Below are positions 24,559 through 32,494 of a DNA stretch of 64,000 nucleotides, in pieces. Location: positions 434,001-498,000 of the forward strand of contig JAXHMB010000004.1 of NCBI GenBank assembly GCA_034521755.1, written 5' to 3'. The translations under genes and the position numbers were made by a program. The notes under the pieces are model-generated. The model was not told where the DNA came from and did no database searches. It saw only the letters and a program-made list of their open reading frames with translations. Origin of the DNA: JAXHMB01 sp034521755 (lineage in GTDB: Bacteria > Bacteroidota > Rhodothermia > Balneolales > Balneolaceae). How positions within the stretch are numbered: position 1 is the stretch's first letter; each line of letters begins with the position of its first letter.

Positions 24559-24689
24559 AAGTCCCGATTTATTTAGAGTGAATGGAATAACTAAAGTAAC
24601 AAAATTGAGTTTATATGCGAGTAAAAAAATGTGAAGGGAAAAGATGAATGGATATGCTATGATGAGTCAAATTCCCTATTTTATCATTT

Positions 24690-25913
24690 ATGAAACCAAC
24701 CGGATTTATAGCCAGGCGCTATCTGTTTTCTAAAAAGCATATATCGCTGATATCAACCCTTACAGCCATTAGCGTTACAGGAGTGACTATTGGCACCGCA
24801 CTGCTTATTGTCGTTCTTTCTGTATTTAATGGTTTTTTCGAAGTTATCAAGGAGCTTTTGCTCAGTAACGATCCGGACATTCGTGTAGAATCAAACGAAG
24901 GCAATACCATGAGCTACAGTGCAGAGATGACGGCTGCGCTGGAAGGTATCCCCGAAGTGCGGCTTGCGGTACCTTATGTTGAAGGAAAGGCACTGATGAT
25001 TTATAAGAACAGGGAAGATCGAGTGGTAAGCATTAAGGGAATTCCGGGCACGTATCCAAAGCTTAACAACTTGCAGAAAAACGTAACCAGCGGCACCATA
25101 GACCTGCAGGTACGCAATAGAAAGCCGGGCATGCTGATGAGCGAGCAATTGCTTTCTGAATTGAGGCTGGATGTGGGTGATGAGGTGGTGTTGCTCAGCG
25201 CCGATGGCATGCGGAAGTCACTCACACAGTTTTCGCTGCCTCGCACCTATCGCTTTGAAGTACGGGGTGCCTACTCCATGGTCCAAATTGTAGAAACAGC
25301 TTCTGTCTATATTGATATAGAGGCTGCTCAAAGGTTATTCAATTTGCGAAACAGTATCTCCGGAATTGATGTAGCCTTGTCGAACAGTAATAGGGCAGAA
25401 GCACTAAAAAGCACCATACAGGCCAAGCTTAGAAAGGATTTAAAAGTGTCTTCATGGTATGATTTACAGCGGCCACTCTATGATGTTATGAACCTGGAAA
25501 AATGGATATCGTATTTTATCCTGATGCTTATTGTACTGGTAGCTGTGCTTAATATTATTGGCTCGCTTACTATGATTGTGATCCAAAAAAACCGGGATAT
25601 TGGCGTGCTGTTGACTATGGGCTACACCCCAAAGCAGATCAAACAAATATTTATACAGCAGGGTTTTTATATTGGGCTGATTGGATGTACTCTGGGCGGA
25701 GCTATTGGGCTTTTTCTGAGCTGGCTGCAGCAGCAGTATGGTCTTATTGAGCTTTCCTCTGCCTTTATTTTAGAAGCCTACCCGGTGAATATCGAACTCT
25801 TGGATGTGAGTATTGTTTTGATTGGCAGTATGCTGTTATGTATAGCGGCAAGCTGGTACCCATCGAAGAGAGCTTCTTCTGTACAGCCGGCCGATGCTGT
25901 ACGGTATGACTAG
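24690..25913 (+). CDS. LolC/LolE-type ABC transporter permease
   Basis: A 407-residue MacB/FtsX-fold permease. It has an N-terminal cytoplasmic-face RRYLFSKKHISLISTLT, TM1 at about 22-47 (ISVTGVTIGTALLIVVLSVF), a large periplasmic domain (about 50-265), and three C-terminal transmembrane helices (about 274-300, 320-345, 368-390) containing GVLLTMGYTPKQIKQIFIQQ. This is the layout of LolC/LolE, which extract lipoproteins from the inner membrane for outer-membrane delivery. No LolD ATPase is adjacent, so the partner lies elsewhere. It converges with the MarR gene. Confidence 0.88.
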   Translation: MKPTGFIARRYLFSKKHISLISTLTAISVTGVTIGTALLIVVLSVFNGFFEVIKELLLSNDPDIRVESNEGNTMSYSAEMTAALEGIPEVRLAVPYVEGKALMIYKNREDRVVSIKGIPGTYPKLNNLQKNVTSGTIDLQVRNRKPGMLMSEQLLSELRLDVGDEVVLLSADGMRKSLTQFSLPRTYRFEVRGAYSMVQIVETASVYIDIEAAQRLFNLRNSISGIDVALSNSNRAEALKSTIQAKLRKDLKVSSWYDLQRPLYDVMNLEKWISYFILMLIVLVAVLNIIGSLTMIVIQKNRDIGVLLTMGYTPKQIKQIFIQQGFYIGLIGCTLGGAIGLFLSWLQQQYGLIELSSAFILEAYPVNIELLDVSIVLIGSMLLCIAASWYPSKRASSVQPADAVRYD

Positions 25914-25923
25914 TTCCCGGATA

Positions 25924-26367
25924 TTACTTTTTGCCCAGTTTTTTACAGATGCGGGCCAGCTCTTCTTTTTCATCTTTGGTTAGTACCGAGAACTCGGTCT
26001 TAATTTCTTCAAGATGTTTTGGAAAAAAATCCTTAATAAAGTTTTCGCCTTTATCTGTGAGGTGGATTAACATTGCCCGGCGATCGCTGGGATCTTGCTG
26101 ACGCTCTACAAAATTGCAGCGCTCCAGGTTGTCAATGACCATTGTGATATTGCCGCCACTTTTGAGAAGTTTTTCACCCAGAGACTTTTGATTAAGCGGC
26201 CCCAGGTGAAGCAGGGCTTCCAGTACGCCAAACTGACTTACGGTGAGATCAGCATCAGCGAGATGTCTGTTGAGTCGATTGTTAAGGGATTCTGTTGCAC
26301 GCATCAGCTTTATAAAGGCATTTAATGTGCGTGTTTCATCGTTGCTTCCCTTGTAATGAGTACCCAT
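25924..26367 (-). CDS. MarR-family transcriptional regulator
   Basis: A 147-residue winged-helix regulator. Helical dimerisation segments flank a central wHTH (about 45-110): LTVSQFGVLEALLHLGPLNQKSLGEKL is helix 2-recognition, and VERQQDPSDRRAMLIHLTDKG is the wing with the DxR signature of MarR proteins. Such regulators usually repress adjacent genes and respond to phenolic ligands or oxidants. No divergent target gene is adjacent, so its regulon is unknown. Confidence 0.9.
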   Translation of the reverse strand: MGTHYKGSNDETRTLNAFIKLMRATESLNNRLNRHLADADLTVSQFGVLEALLHLGPLNQKSLGEKLLKSGGNITMVIDNLERCNFVERQQDPSDRRAMLIHLTDKGENFIKDFFPKHLEEIKTEFSVLTKDEKEELARICKKLGKK

Positions 26368-26422
26368 TATTACGTAGAAATATTTTTAATATGGAATAGC
26401 TTTCCGGCTGTCGTTAATATAC

Positions 26423-26450
26423 AATTTAATAGCTCTTATGCTATTAAATT
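26423..26450 (-). terminator. Hairpin at the end of xth
   Basis: AATTTAATAGC-tcttat-GCTATTAAATT is a perfect 11-bp stem that overlaps the xth stop region. It is A+T-rich with no long T-tract, so termination is only likely, not certain. Confidence 0.45.
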
Positions 26451-27208
26451 TCGTAATAAACACTCACTGGAGCATGGTCGGAAAGATCCCACTTCATTTC
26501 AATTTTTGCTTCTTTGGCAGCATCAAGCAGCCCCGGACTGGTTAAGTGATAATCAATTCTCCAGCCCTTGTTCCTTTCTTTTGATGCAGCACGATAGCTC
26601 CACCAGCTATAGAGGCCTTCCTCGTCTTCATGAAGCCTTCTATACACATCTTCAAATCCGGTTTCCAGCAGACGTGTTACCCATTCTCGTTCTTCAGGCA
26701 GAAAGCCGGAAGTGTTGGCGTTTTGCTTTGGGTTGTGGATATCAATAGGCTTATGACAAATATTGAAATCTCCACAAAAAACGACGGGTTTTTCCCCGGA
26801 TAAATATTTTTGAGCAAAGGGGAGAAAGTAATCAAGGAATTCCATTTTTAGATCCTGTCGAATATCACCGGTAGTACCGCTGGGCGCATAAACAGAAAAC
26901 ACGATAATATCTTCAAATTCAGCCATAAGAACTCTCCCTTCTGCGTCAATCCAATCAACACCAATACCCCTTTTAACATCCAGGGGTTTTTCTTTAGAGT
27001 AGATGGCTACCCCGGAATATCCCTTTTTCTCTGCCACGTGGTAATGTTGGTGGTAATCGAGTTTTTGAATGGGCCCGGGTATCTGGTTTTGCAGTGCCCG
27101 CGTTTCCTGTATGCAAATAATGTCAGGATTAGACTCATTTACCCAGTCTTGAAATCCCTTTCGGTGGGCTGCGCGGATACCGTTAACGTTAAAAGAAGAA
27201 ATCTTCAT
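26444..27208 (-). CDS. xth: Exodeoxyribonuclease III
   Basis: A 254-residue EEP-fold nuclease and AP endonuclease of base-excision repair. It starts MKISSFNVNGIRAA, then has DIICIQETRA (metal-ligand Glu), VVFCGDFNICHKPIDIHNPK (Asp/Asn catalytic pair), WRIDYHLTSPGL and a C-terminal SDHAPVSV with the catalytic Asp-His. This complete set supports an active Mg-dependent phosphodiesterase. It is the last gene of a minus-strand run that begins with yqeY, cvpA and tyrS; the 20-bp gap after tyrS suggests co-transcription. Confidence 0.95.
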   Translation of the reverse strand: MKISSFNVNGIRAAHRKGFQDWVNESNPDIICIQETRALQNQIPGPIQKLDYHQHYHVAEKKGYSGVAIYSKEKPLDVKRGIGVDWIDAEGRVLMAEFEDIIVFSVYAPSGTTGDIRQDLKMEFLDYFLPFAQKYLSGEKPVVFCGDFNICHKPIDIHNPKQNANTSGFLPEEREWVTRLLETGFEDVYRRLHEDEEGLYSWWSYRAASKERNKGWRIDYHLTSPGLLDAAKEAKIEMKWDLSDHAPVSVYYEI

Positions 27209-27228
27209 AAATAAATCAGAAGTGAATA

Positions 27229-28443
27229 CTATTTACTTTTAATAATAGCAAAGTTGCGCTTGCCAACTTTGAGCGCAAATTCAGTATCCTCTTGAAAGAT
27301 AACGGAATGTCCTTTATCGGTGATTTTTTTGTCGTCAATGCTTACGCCGCCCTGCTGCATCATGCGCTTGGTTTGGCCATTGCTGTCGGTAAAGTTGGTG
27401 TCGGCAATGATGTCAAGCAGCCGCACTTCTGATCCTGCCTCGTATTCAAAAGTAGGGGCGTCATCAGGAGTTTCTTTATTAATAACAGTCTGCTCAAAAT
27501 GTTCGCGGGCAGCCTTGGCCGCCTCCTTTCCATGATACATGGAGGTGATGGTAAGGGCCAGCTCATGCTTGGTGTTGCGCGGATCTTTTTCAGCGCGCTT
27601 TTTAATTTCAGGCAGCTCATCAACAGATACATCTGTGATAAGTTCGAAGTAGGAGTAGATTAGGTCATCGGGAATAGACAGCGCCTTGCCATACATATCG
27701 TTTGCGCTTTCGGTAATGCCGATATAGTTGTCGTAAGATTTAGACATTTTCATTGAGCCATCGGTCCCCACCAGAAGCGGCATCATCAGTGCAACCTGTG
27801 GGTCTTGCCCGTCGTCTTTTTGAAGATCACGACCTACCAGCAGGTTAAATTTTTGATCAGTGCCACCCAGCTCAACATCAGACTTTAGGTGTACCGAATC
27901 TTGTCCTTGTGCCAGGGGATATAAAAATTCATGCAATGAAATCGGTTCGTTGTTCTCAAATCGTTTTGAAAAGTCGTCACGCTCGATCATGCGGGCAACA
28001 GTCAGTTTTGAAGTAAGCTTAATCACGTCATGAAACTGCATATCGCTAAGCCATTCCGAATTGTATACAATCGTTGTACTGTCGGGGTCCAGAATTTTGG
28101 TAGCCTGGTCAAGGTAGGTTGTGGCATTTTCTTTAATCTCTTTTTCCGACAGGGCAGGACGGGTTTTATTTTGTCCGGTAGGGTCGCCAATCAGGGCAGT
28201 AAAATCACCAATAATTAAAATGGCTTCGTGTCCGAGATCCTGGAACTGGCGCAACTTGCGAAGTATTACAGAATGCCCCAGATGAAGATCGGGACGGGTG
28301 GGGTCACAGCCCAGCTTAATTTTAAGTGGTGTATTTTGGTTTTTCGATTTTTTAAGTTTTTCAACAAGTTCTTCTTCCGGAACAATTTCTACGGTTCCGC
28401 GGCGAATAACTTCAAGTTGTTCTTCTACAGGTAAAAATGACAT
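27229..28443 (-). CDS. tyrS: Tyrosyl-tRNA synthetase
   Basis: A 404-residue class I aminoacyl-tRNA synthetase that charges tRNA-Tyr. The HIGH motif is HLGH in GCDPTRPDLHLGHSVIL, and the KMSKS loop appears intact as MKMSKSYDN. GGTDQKFNLLVGR is the conserved tyrosine/tRNA-binding block. The C-terminus (about 340-404) is an S4 RNA-binding domain. The TyrS subtype with this length and HLGH sequence is common in Bacteroidota. It is 12 bp downstream of cvpA, so it is probably in one operon with yqeY-cvpA and xth. Confidence 0.96.
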   Translation of the reverse strand: MSFLPVEEQLEVIRRGTVEIVPEEELVEKLKKSKNQNTPLKIKLGCDPTRPDLHLGHSVILRKLRQFQDLGHEAILIIGDFTALIGDPTGQNKTRPALSEKEIKENATTYLDQATKILDPDSTTIVYNSEWLSDMQFHDVIKLTSKLTVARMIERDDFSKRFENNEPISLHEFLYPLAQGQDSVHLKSDVELGGTDQKFNLLVGRDLQKDDGQDPQVALMMPLLVGTDGSMKMSKSYDNYIGITESANDMYGKALSIPDDLIYSYFELITDVSVDELPEIKKRAEKDPRNTKHELALTITSMYHGKEAAKAAREHFEQTVINKETPDDAPTFEYEAGSEVRLLDIIADTNFTDSNGQTKRMMQQGGVSIDDKKITDKGHSVIFQEDTEFALKVGKRNFAIIKSK

Positions 28444-28455
28444 AGTTCGAAATAG

Positions 28456-29013
28456 TTATTGGTCTGAAATCGGAAAGTTATCAATTGGGTTATATTTGTC
28501 CAGATTTTTTTGCACAGTCTCGGTAAAATATTCGGCGCCGGGATATACAAAAGCAATCGTATCATATGCCCACGGAGCCATGTATATAATATACGAATAG
28601 GTGAGCGACTGATTTCGGGCTTGCTCTGAGGGCAGGTTAAATCCGGCCAAAAGCAATAAAATGGCGCTAACTACAATACCGCTTTTTATGAAGCCAAAAG
28701 CCAAGCCGCTAAGCCTGTTAATAAAATTGAGCTTAATAGTTTCGAGAAATTTCTTTGTGAGATAAGCCACCAGCTGAACAAGTGAAACTGTTCCAATAAA
28801 TAAGATAGCTCCGGAAATAAATGGAATATAGCTGGCTCCCTCTTCAAACATGGGTCCAATTAGGGAGCTCATGGCATCCATGTAGTTAAAAGTCAGAAAA
28901 ACGGCAAGGACAATACCTACAATGCTCAGCACTTCTTTAACAATTCCGTTAGAAAAGCCCCGGTAGCAAAAGTAGCATATTGGTATAAGAATTATGAAAT
29001 CAAGAAGATTCAT
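28456..29013 (-). CDS. CvpA-family membrane protein
   Basis: A 185-residue inner-membrane protein with four predicted helices (about 3-20, 25-48, 62-85, 100-125), beginning LDFIILIPICYFCYRGFSNGIVKE, the diagnostic CvpA N-terminus. CvpA proteins were named for colicin V production and are linked to purF operons and envelope stress in other bacteria; the molecular role is unclear. It is between yqeY and tyrS with gaps of 9 and 12 bp, so it is co-transcribed. The C-terminal 50 residues are a soluble tail. Confidence 0.85.
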   Translation of the reverse strand: MNLLDFIILIPICYFCYRGFSNGIVKEVLSIVGIVLAVFLTFNYMDAMSSLIGPMFEEGASYIPFISGAILFIGTVSLVQLVAYLTKKFLETIKLNFINRLSGLAFGFIKSGIVVSAILLLLAGFNLPSEQARNQSLTYSYIIYMAPWAYDTIAFVYPGAEYFTETVQKNLDKYNPIDNFPISDQ

Positions 29014-29022
29014 CAGCCAAAT

Positions 29023-29478
29023 TTATGAGAGCTCTTCCTTGACAACCTTACTCACGATAGACCCTTCGGCCTTACCCTTGAGTTCTTGCATCATTACACC
29101 CATCACTTTGCCCATGTCGGCCATAGTTTCGGCACCCAGCTGATCAATTTTTTCGCGTGCTATATTGCGCACTTCATCTTCTTCCAGCATTTCGGGTAAA
29201 TAGGATTCAATAATCTCCAGTTCGGCTTTTTCGGCATCGGCCAAATCATTTCGATTTCCTTCTTCAAATTGCTCAATAGATTCTTTACGCTGCTTGGCAG
29301 CTTTCATCAGTACTTCAATAGTTTGTTCATCAGAAATGGAGGCTTCTCCACCTTTGCGCTCACTAATTTCTTTTTCCAGCAACTTGGCTTTGAGGGAGCG
29401 TAAAACACGCAGTCGGTCCTGGTCTTTGTTTTTCATAGCCTCTTTAAGGTCGGCCATAATTTGATCTTTGAGAGCCAT
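29023..29478 (-). CDS. GatB/YqeY domain protein
   Basis: A 151-residue helical protein that matches YqeY: MALKDQIMADLKEAMKNKD, LRSLKAKLLEKEI, and a C-terminal tail rich in MADMGKVMGVMMQELKGKAEGS. The domain is homologous to the tRNA-binding tail of the amidotransferase subunit GatB, so a tRNA-linked role is plausible but unproven. It starts the yqeY-cvpA-tyrS-xth run on the minus strand. Confidence 0.9.
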   Translation of the reverse strand: MALKDQIMADLKEAMKNKDQDRLRVLRSLKAKLLEKEISERKGGEASISDEQTIEVLMKAAKQRKESIEQFEEGNRNDLADAEKAELEIIESYLPEMLEEDEVRNIAREKIDQLGAETMADMGKVMGVMMQELKGKAEGSIVSKVVKEELS

Positions 29479-29540
29479 AATGAATAAAGTTACAAAATTA
29501 TGTGTTTGCGAGGGGAGTTACCCTAATGAAGAAAATAAGC

Positions 29541-29576
29541 AAAAAAAAAGGTTACATCCGCAAAACGAATGCAACC
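29541..29576 (-). terminator. Terminator of the rpmB-rpmG-DUF4295 operon
   Basis: On the minus strand, GGTTGCAT (29576-29569) and ATGTAACC (29557-29550) form a hairpin with one mismatch, followed by an eight- to nine-base T-run (29549-29541). It lies 23 bp after the DUF4295 stop. This is a classic Rho-independent terminator. Confidence 0.85.
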
Positions 29577-29598
29577 TGGAAAATCAAAAAAGGTCGTA

Positions 29599-29769
29599 TT
29601 AAGACTTATTCTCTTTGATAAATTCCTGTACACTGTCTTGATCAACCATTGCTTCTTTGAAAGCGTACTTGTTACGGGTTGACTTCGTAGAGATGATCAC
29701 TTTAGCCATCTTGCGATGAGTTCCTTTCAATTTTGCGGCGTCTTCGCCAAATGCTTGCTTCTTAGCCAT
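29599..29769 (-). CDS. DUF4295 small protein (Bacteroidota ribosomal-operon companion)
   Basis: A 56-residue basic protein that I translated directly: MAKKQAFGEDAAKLKGTHRK at the start, ISTKSTRNKYAFKEAMV in the middle and IKENKS at the end. It matches the DUF4295 proteins that sit immediately after rpmG in Bacteroidota and relatives, and this neighbourhood is a useful phylum marker. Its function is unknown; size, charge and location suggest a ribosome-associated role. It lies 12 bp downstream of rpmG. Confidence 0.85.
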   Translation of the reverse strand: MAKKQAFGEDAAKLKGTHRKMAKVIISTKSTRNKYAFKEAMVDQDSVQEFIKENKS

Positions 29770-29781
29770 AGTGCTATTGTC

Positions 29782-29946
29782 TTATTTAATTTCTTTATGA
29801 ATGGTGTGTTTCTTAAGCACCGGGTTGTACTTTTTTAACTCCAGTCGGTCGGGAGTGTTACGACGATTCTTTGTCGTAACATAACGGGACGACCCCGGCT
29901 TTTCGGTGCATTCCAAGATAACTTGTACTCTGTTTCCTTTTGCCAT
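29782..29946 (-). CDS. rpmG: 50S ribosomal protein L33
   Basis: A 54-residue protein translated from the minus strand: MAKGNRVQVILECTEKPGSS, then RYVTTKNRRNTPDRLELKKY and PVLKKHTIHKEIK. YVTTKNRRNTPDRLELKKYNP is the L33 core. Only one cysteine is present, so this is the zinc-free L33 type. It lies 4 bp downstream of rpmB and upstream of DUF4295, as in Bacteroidota operons. Confidence 0.95.
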   Translation of the reverse strand: MAKGNRVQVILECTEKPGSSRYVTTKNRRNTPDRLELKKYNPVLKKHTIHKEIK

Positions 29947-29950
29947 AATT

Positions 29951-30196
29951 CTAAACGTCTTTTATAAGAGTTCCTTTGCGGCGCGCTTCATCAAGTACCG
30001 CGCTAATTCCTTTTTTATTGATAGTGCGAAGTGTTTTGGCAGAAACTTTAAGCGTTACCCATTTATCTTCTTCGGGCACATAAAATTTCTTCTTCTGCAG
30101 GTTCTGCTGAAACTTGTGCTTCGTCTTATTATTCGATTTTGAGGAACGGTAGCCATTCAATGCTCCTTTTCCTGTAATATCATCTTTTCGTGCCAT
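29951..30196 (-). CDS. rpmB: 50S ribosomal protein L28
   Basis: An 81-residue large-subunit protein: MARKDDITGKGALNGYRSSK at the N-terminus, NKTKHKFQQNLQKKKFYVPE (the conserved L28 basic block) and WVTLKVSAKTLRTINKKG. No CxxC pairs are present, so it is the zinc-free form. It begins the three-gene ribosomal operon; the upstream 290-bp gap to gyrB contains the divergent promoters. Confidence 0.95.
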   Translation of the reverse strand: MARKDDITGKGALNGYRSSKSNNKTKHKFQQNLQKKKFYVPEEDKWVTLKVSAKTLRTINKKGISAVLDEARRKGTLIKDV

Positions 30197-30486
30197 AATT
30201 TACGACCAAAAAATCATTTATTTTCTTTTCAAGAGAGACCAGAAAAATAGAGTTATTCCTGAAAAAGATCAATGTTTCTTTTAAGGAAAAAAAATTCACA
30301 TATTAAGGTGGAATTTCAAGACGGTTTTACCCACAGGAGTGATGGTTTTAGAAAATACAAAAATCCATTTTACAGGCACTTCTCAACACTTGCCACAAAA
30401 CATATTACTTTCTTTGATTTTGCCTTTTTATAAGGTATTTTCAGACGTCTTCAACAATATGAATAACTACAGTCGCACAACAATTT

Positions 30487-32412
30487 ATGGCTAAAAAACC
30501 AGGTTCGGATTATAAAGCAGAAAACATACAGGTTTTAGAAGGTTTAGAGGCGGTACGAAAGCGCCCAGCAATGTACATTGGAGATGTTGGTCAGCGCGGA
30601 TTGCACCATCTTCTCAATGAGGTGGTTGACAACTCTATTGATGAAGCTCTTGCCGGCTACTGTGATGAGATCGAAGTTATTATCAATGAGGATGGATCAA
30701 TGACCATAAAAGACAATGGTCGTGGTATTCCTGTTGACGAACATCCCAAAATTAAGCTTCCGGCTGTAGAGGTTGTACTAACTAAATTGCATGCGGGCGG
30801 TAAGTTTGATAAAAACACCTATAAAGTATCAGGTGGATTGCACGGTGTCGGCGTAAGCTGTGTAAATGGATTATCAGAACATTTTTATGCAGAAGTTCAT
30901 CGCGATGGTGAAATCTATGTGATGGAGTTTGAAGAGGGAAAGACCGTACAGCCGCTTAAGGTAAAGGGCAAAACCGACAAGACGGGAACTATTATTACCT
31001 TTAAGCCCGATACTTCTATATTCAAACATACAACAGAATTTAAGTTTGATATTATTGCCGATCGAATGCGTGAGCTGGCATTCCTGAATCCGGAAATTAC
31101 TATTTTTCTTCGAGATGAGCGCGAAGAGGATTTAGAAGAAACATTCCATTACGAGGGGGGAGTAAAAGACTTTGTGAGCTACTTGGATGAGTCCCGAGAA
31201 TCGTTAGTGGAGGAACCTATTTTTATTTCCGGTGAAGTAGATATGATTCCGGTACAGCTGGCAATAGGGTATAATAGTACCTATTCAGAAAATGTGCATT
31301 CCTACGTTAACAATATTAATACGCGCGAAGGGGGAACACATATCACCGGTTTCAGACGAGCTCTTACGCGATCGCTTAAAACCTATGCTGAGAACAACCG
31401 ACTGCTCAAAACCAATGTAGGTATTTCCGGAGAAGACTTCCGGGAGGGAATGACAGCTGTTCTTAGTGTGAAAGTTCCTGAGCCACAGTTCGAAGGACAG
31501 ACCAAAACCAAGCTGGGTAACTCAGAAGTTCAGAGTGCGGTTGAGGTTATTGTGTATGAAAAAATGAACGAATACCTCGAGCAAAACCCTAAGACAGCCA
31601 AAAAGATTTTAGAAAAGGTTATTCTGGCTGCCGAAGCACGTGAAGCGGCACGGAAAGCACGCCAGCTTATACAGCGTAAAAGTGCTATGAGTGGCGGCGG
31701 ACTTCCGGGGAAGCTGGCAGATTGCTCAATCAACGATCCGGAACATTGTGAAATTTATCTGGTTGAGGGTGATTCTGCGGGTGGTTCCGCCAAGATGGGC
31801 CGTAATCGGAGCTTCCAGGCGATCCTTCCTTTGCGGGGGAAAATTTTAAATGTAGAGAAAGCAAAGATCAACCGTATTCTGGAAAACAACGAAATCCAGG
31901 CAATGATTACAGCTTTGGGTGCCGGAGTTGGTCATTCTGAAGAGGACTTCGAACTTGAAGATCTTCGGTATCATAAAATTATCATTATGACAGATGCGGA
32001 TGTGGATGGTTCTCATATTCGTACCTTACTGCTAACATTTTTCTACCGCTATATGAAGCCCCTTATAGAAGGCGGACATGTTTATATTGCAACTCCACCA
32101 CTGTATCGCATTTCATATACTCGCGATAATATTGAGTATGCCTGGGATGACGAAACACGCGACAAGATTATTAAAGAGCTTAAAAAGAAGCGGACCAAGT
32201 TTGATGTATCGCGCTACAAGGGACTGGGCGAAATGAATCCCGAACAGCTTTGGGAAACAACAATGGATCCCGAAACGCGAACGCTGCAACAGGTTACCGT
32301 AGAAAGTGCGGCCGGTGCAGACAAATTGTTTTCAACGTTGATGGGTGGCGACGTAGAACCCCGTCGCGAATTCATTGAGCGTAATGCCAAGTACGCAACA
32401 CTCGACATTTAG
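30487..32412 (+). CDS. gyrB: DNA gyrase subunit B
   Basis: The 641-residue ATPase subunit of gyrase. The GHKL domain shows LHHLLNEVVDNSIDEAL (Mg/ATP Asn), DNGRGIP and GGLHGVGVSCVN. The transducer contains the QTK-type lysine (EGQTKTKLGN), and the TOPRIM domain has LVEGDSAGGSA, PLRGKILNVEKA and the DxD in MTDADVDGSHI. Length is at the short end for GyrB, lacking the large insertion found in proteobacteria. It lies 82 bp upstream of gyrA on the same strand, so the two subunits are probably co-expressed, and near the predicted origin as in many bacteria. Confidence 0.97.
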   Translation: MAKKPGSDYKAENIQVLEGLEAVRKRPAMYIGDVGQRGLHHLLNEVVDNSIDEALAGYCDEIEVIINEDGSMTIKDNGRGIPVDEHPKIKLPAVEVVLTKLHAGGKFDKNTYKVSGGLHGVGVSCVNGLSEHFYAEVHRDGEIYVMEFEEGKTVQPLKVKGKTDKTGTIITFKPDTSIFKHTTEFKFDIIADRMRELAFLNPEITIFLRDEREEDLEETFHYEGGVKDFVSYLDESRESLVEEPIFISGEVDMIPVQLAIGYNSTYSENVHSYVNNINTREGGTHITGFRRALTRSLKTYAENNRLLKTNVGISGEDFREGMTAVLSVKVPEPQFEGQTKTKLGNSEVQSAVEVIVYEKMNEYLEQNPKTAKKILEKVILAAEAREAARKARQLIQRKSAMSGGGLPGKLADCSINDPEHCEIYLVEGDSAGGSAKMGRNRSFQAILPLRGKILNVEKAKINRILENNEIQAMITALGAGVGHSEEDFELEDLRYHKIIIMTDADVDGSHIRTLLLTFFYRYMKPLIEGGHVYIATPPLYRISYTRDNIEYAWDDETRDKIIKELKKKRTKFDVSRYKGLGEMNPEQLWETTMDPETRTLQQVTVESAAGADKLFSTLMGGDVEPRREFIERNAKYATLDI

Positions 32413-32427
32413 AACTATTCCCTTCAA

Positions 32428-32443
32428 GCCCCTTTGAAGGGGC
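32428..32443 (+). repeat. Short hairpin between gyrB and gyrA
   Basis: GCCCCTT-tg-AAGGGGC is a perfect 7-bp stem with a 2-base loop. It is followed by AAAGGGGAC, not a T-run, so it is more likely an mRNA-processing or dispersed repeat element than a terminator. Confidence 0.45.
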
Positions 32444-32494
32444 AAAGGGGACAAAAACAGCATTAATAAAACTAACTAGTAATTAACCCGATTC

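Noticed and set aside
30197..30486. A second DnaA-box cluster upstream of gyrB
   Set aside because: No consensus-like 9-mers were found there; only A+T-rich promoter-type sequence.
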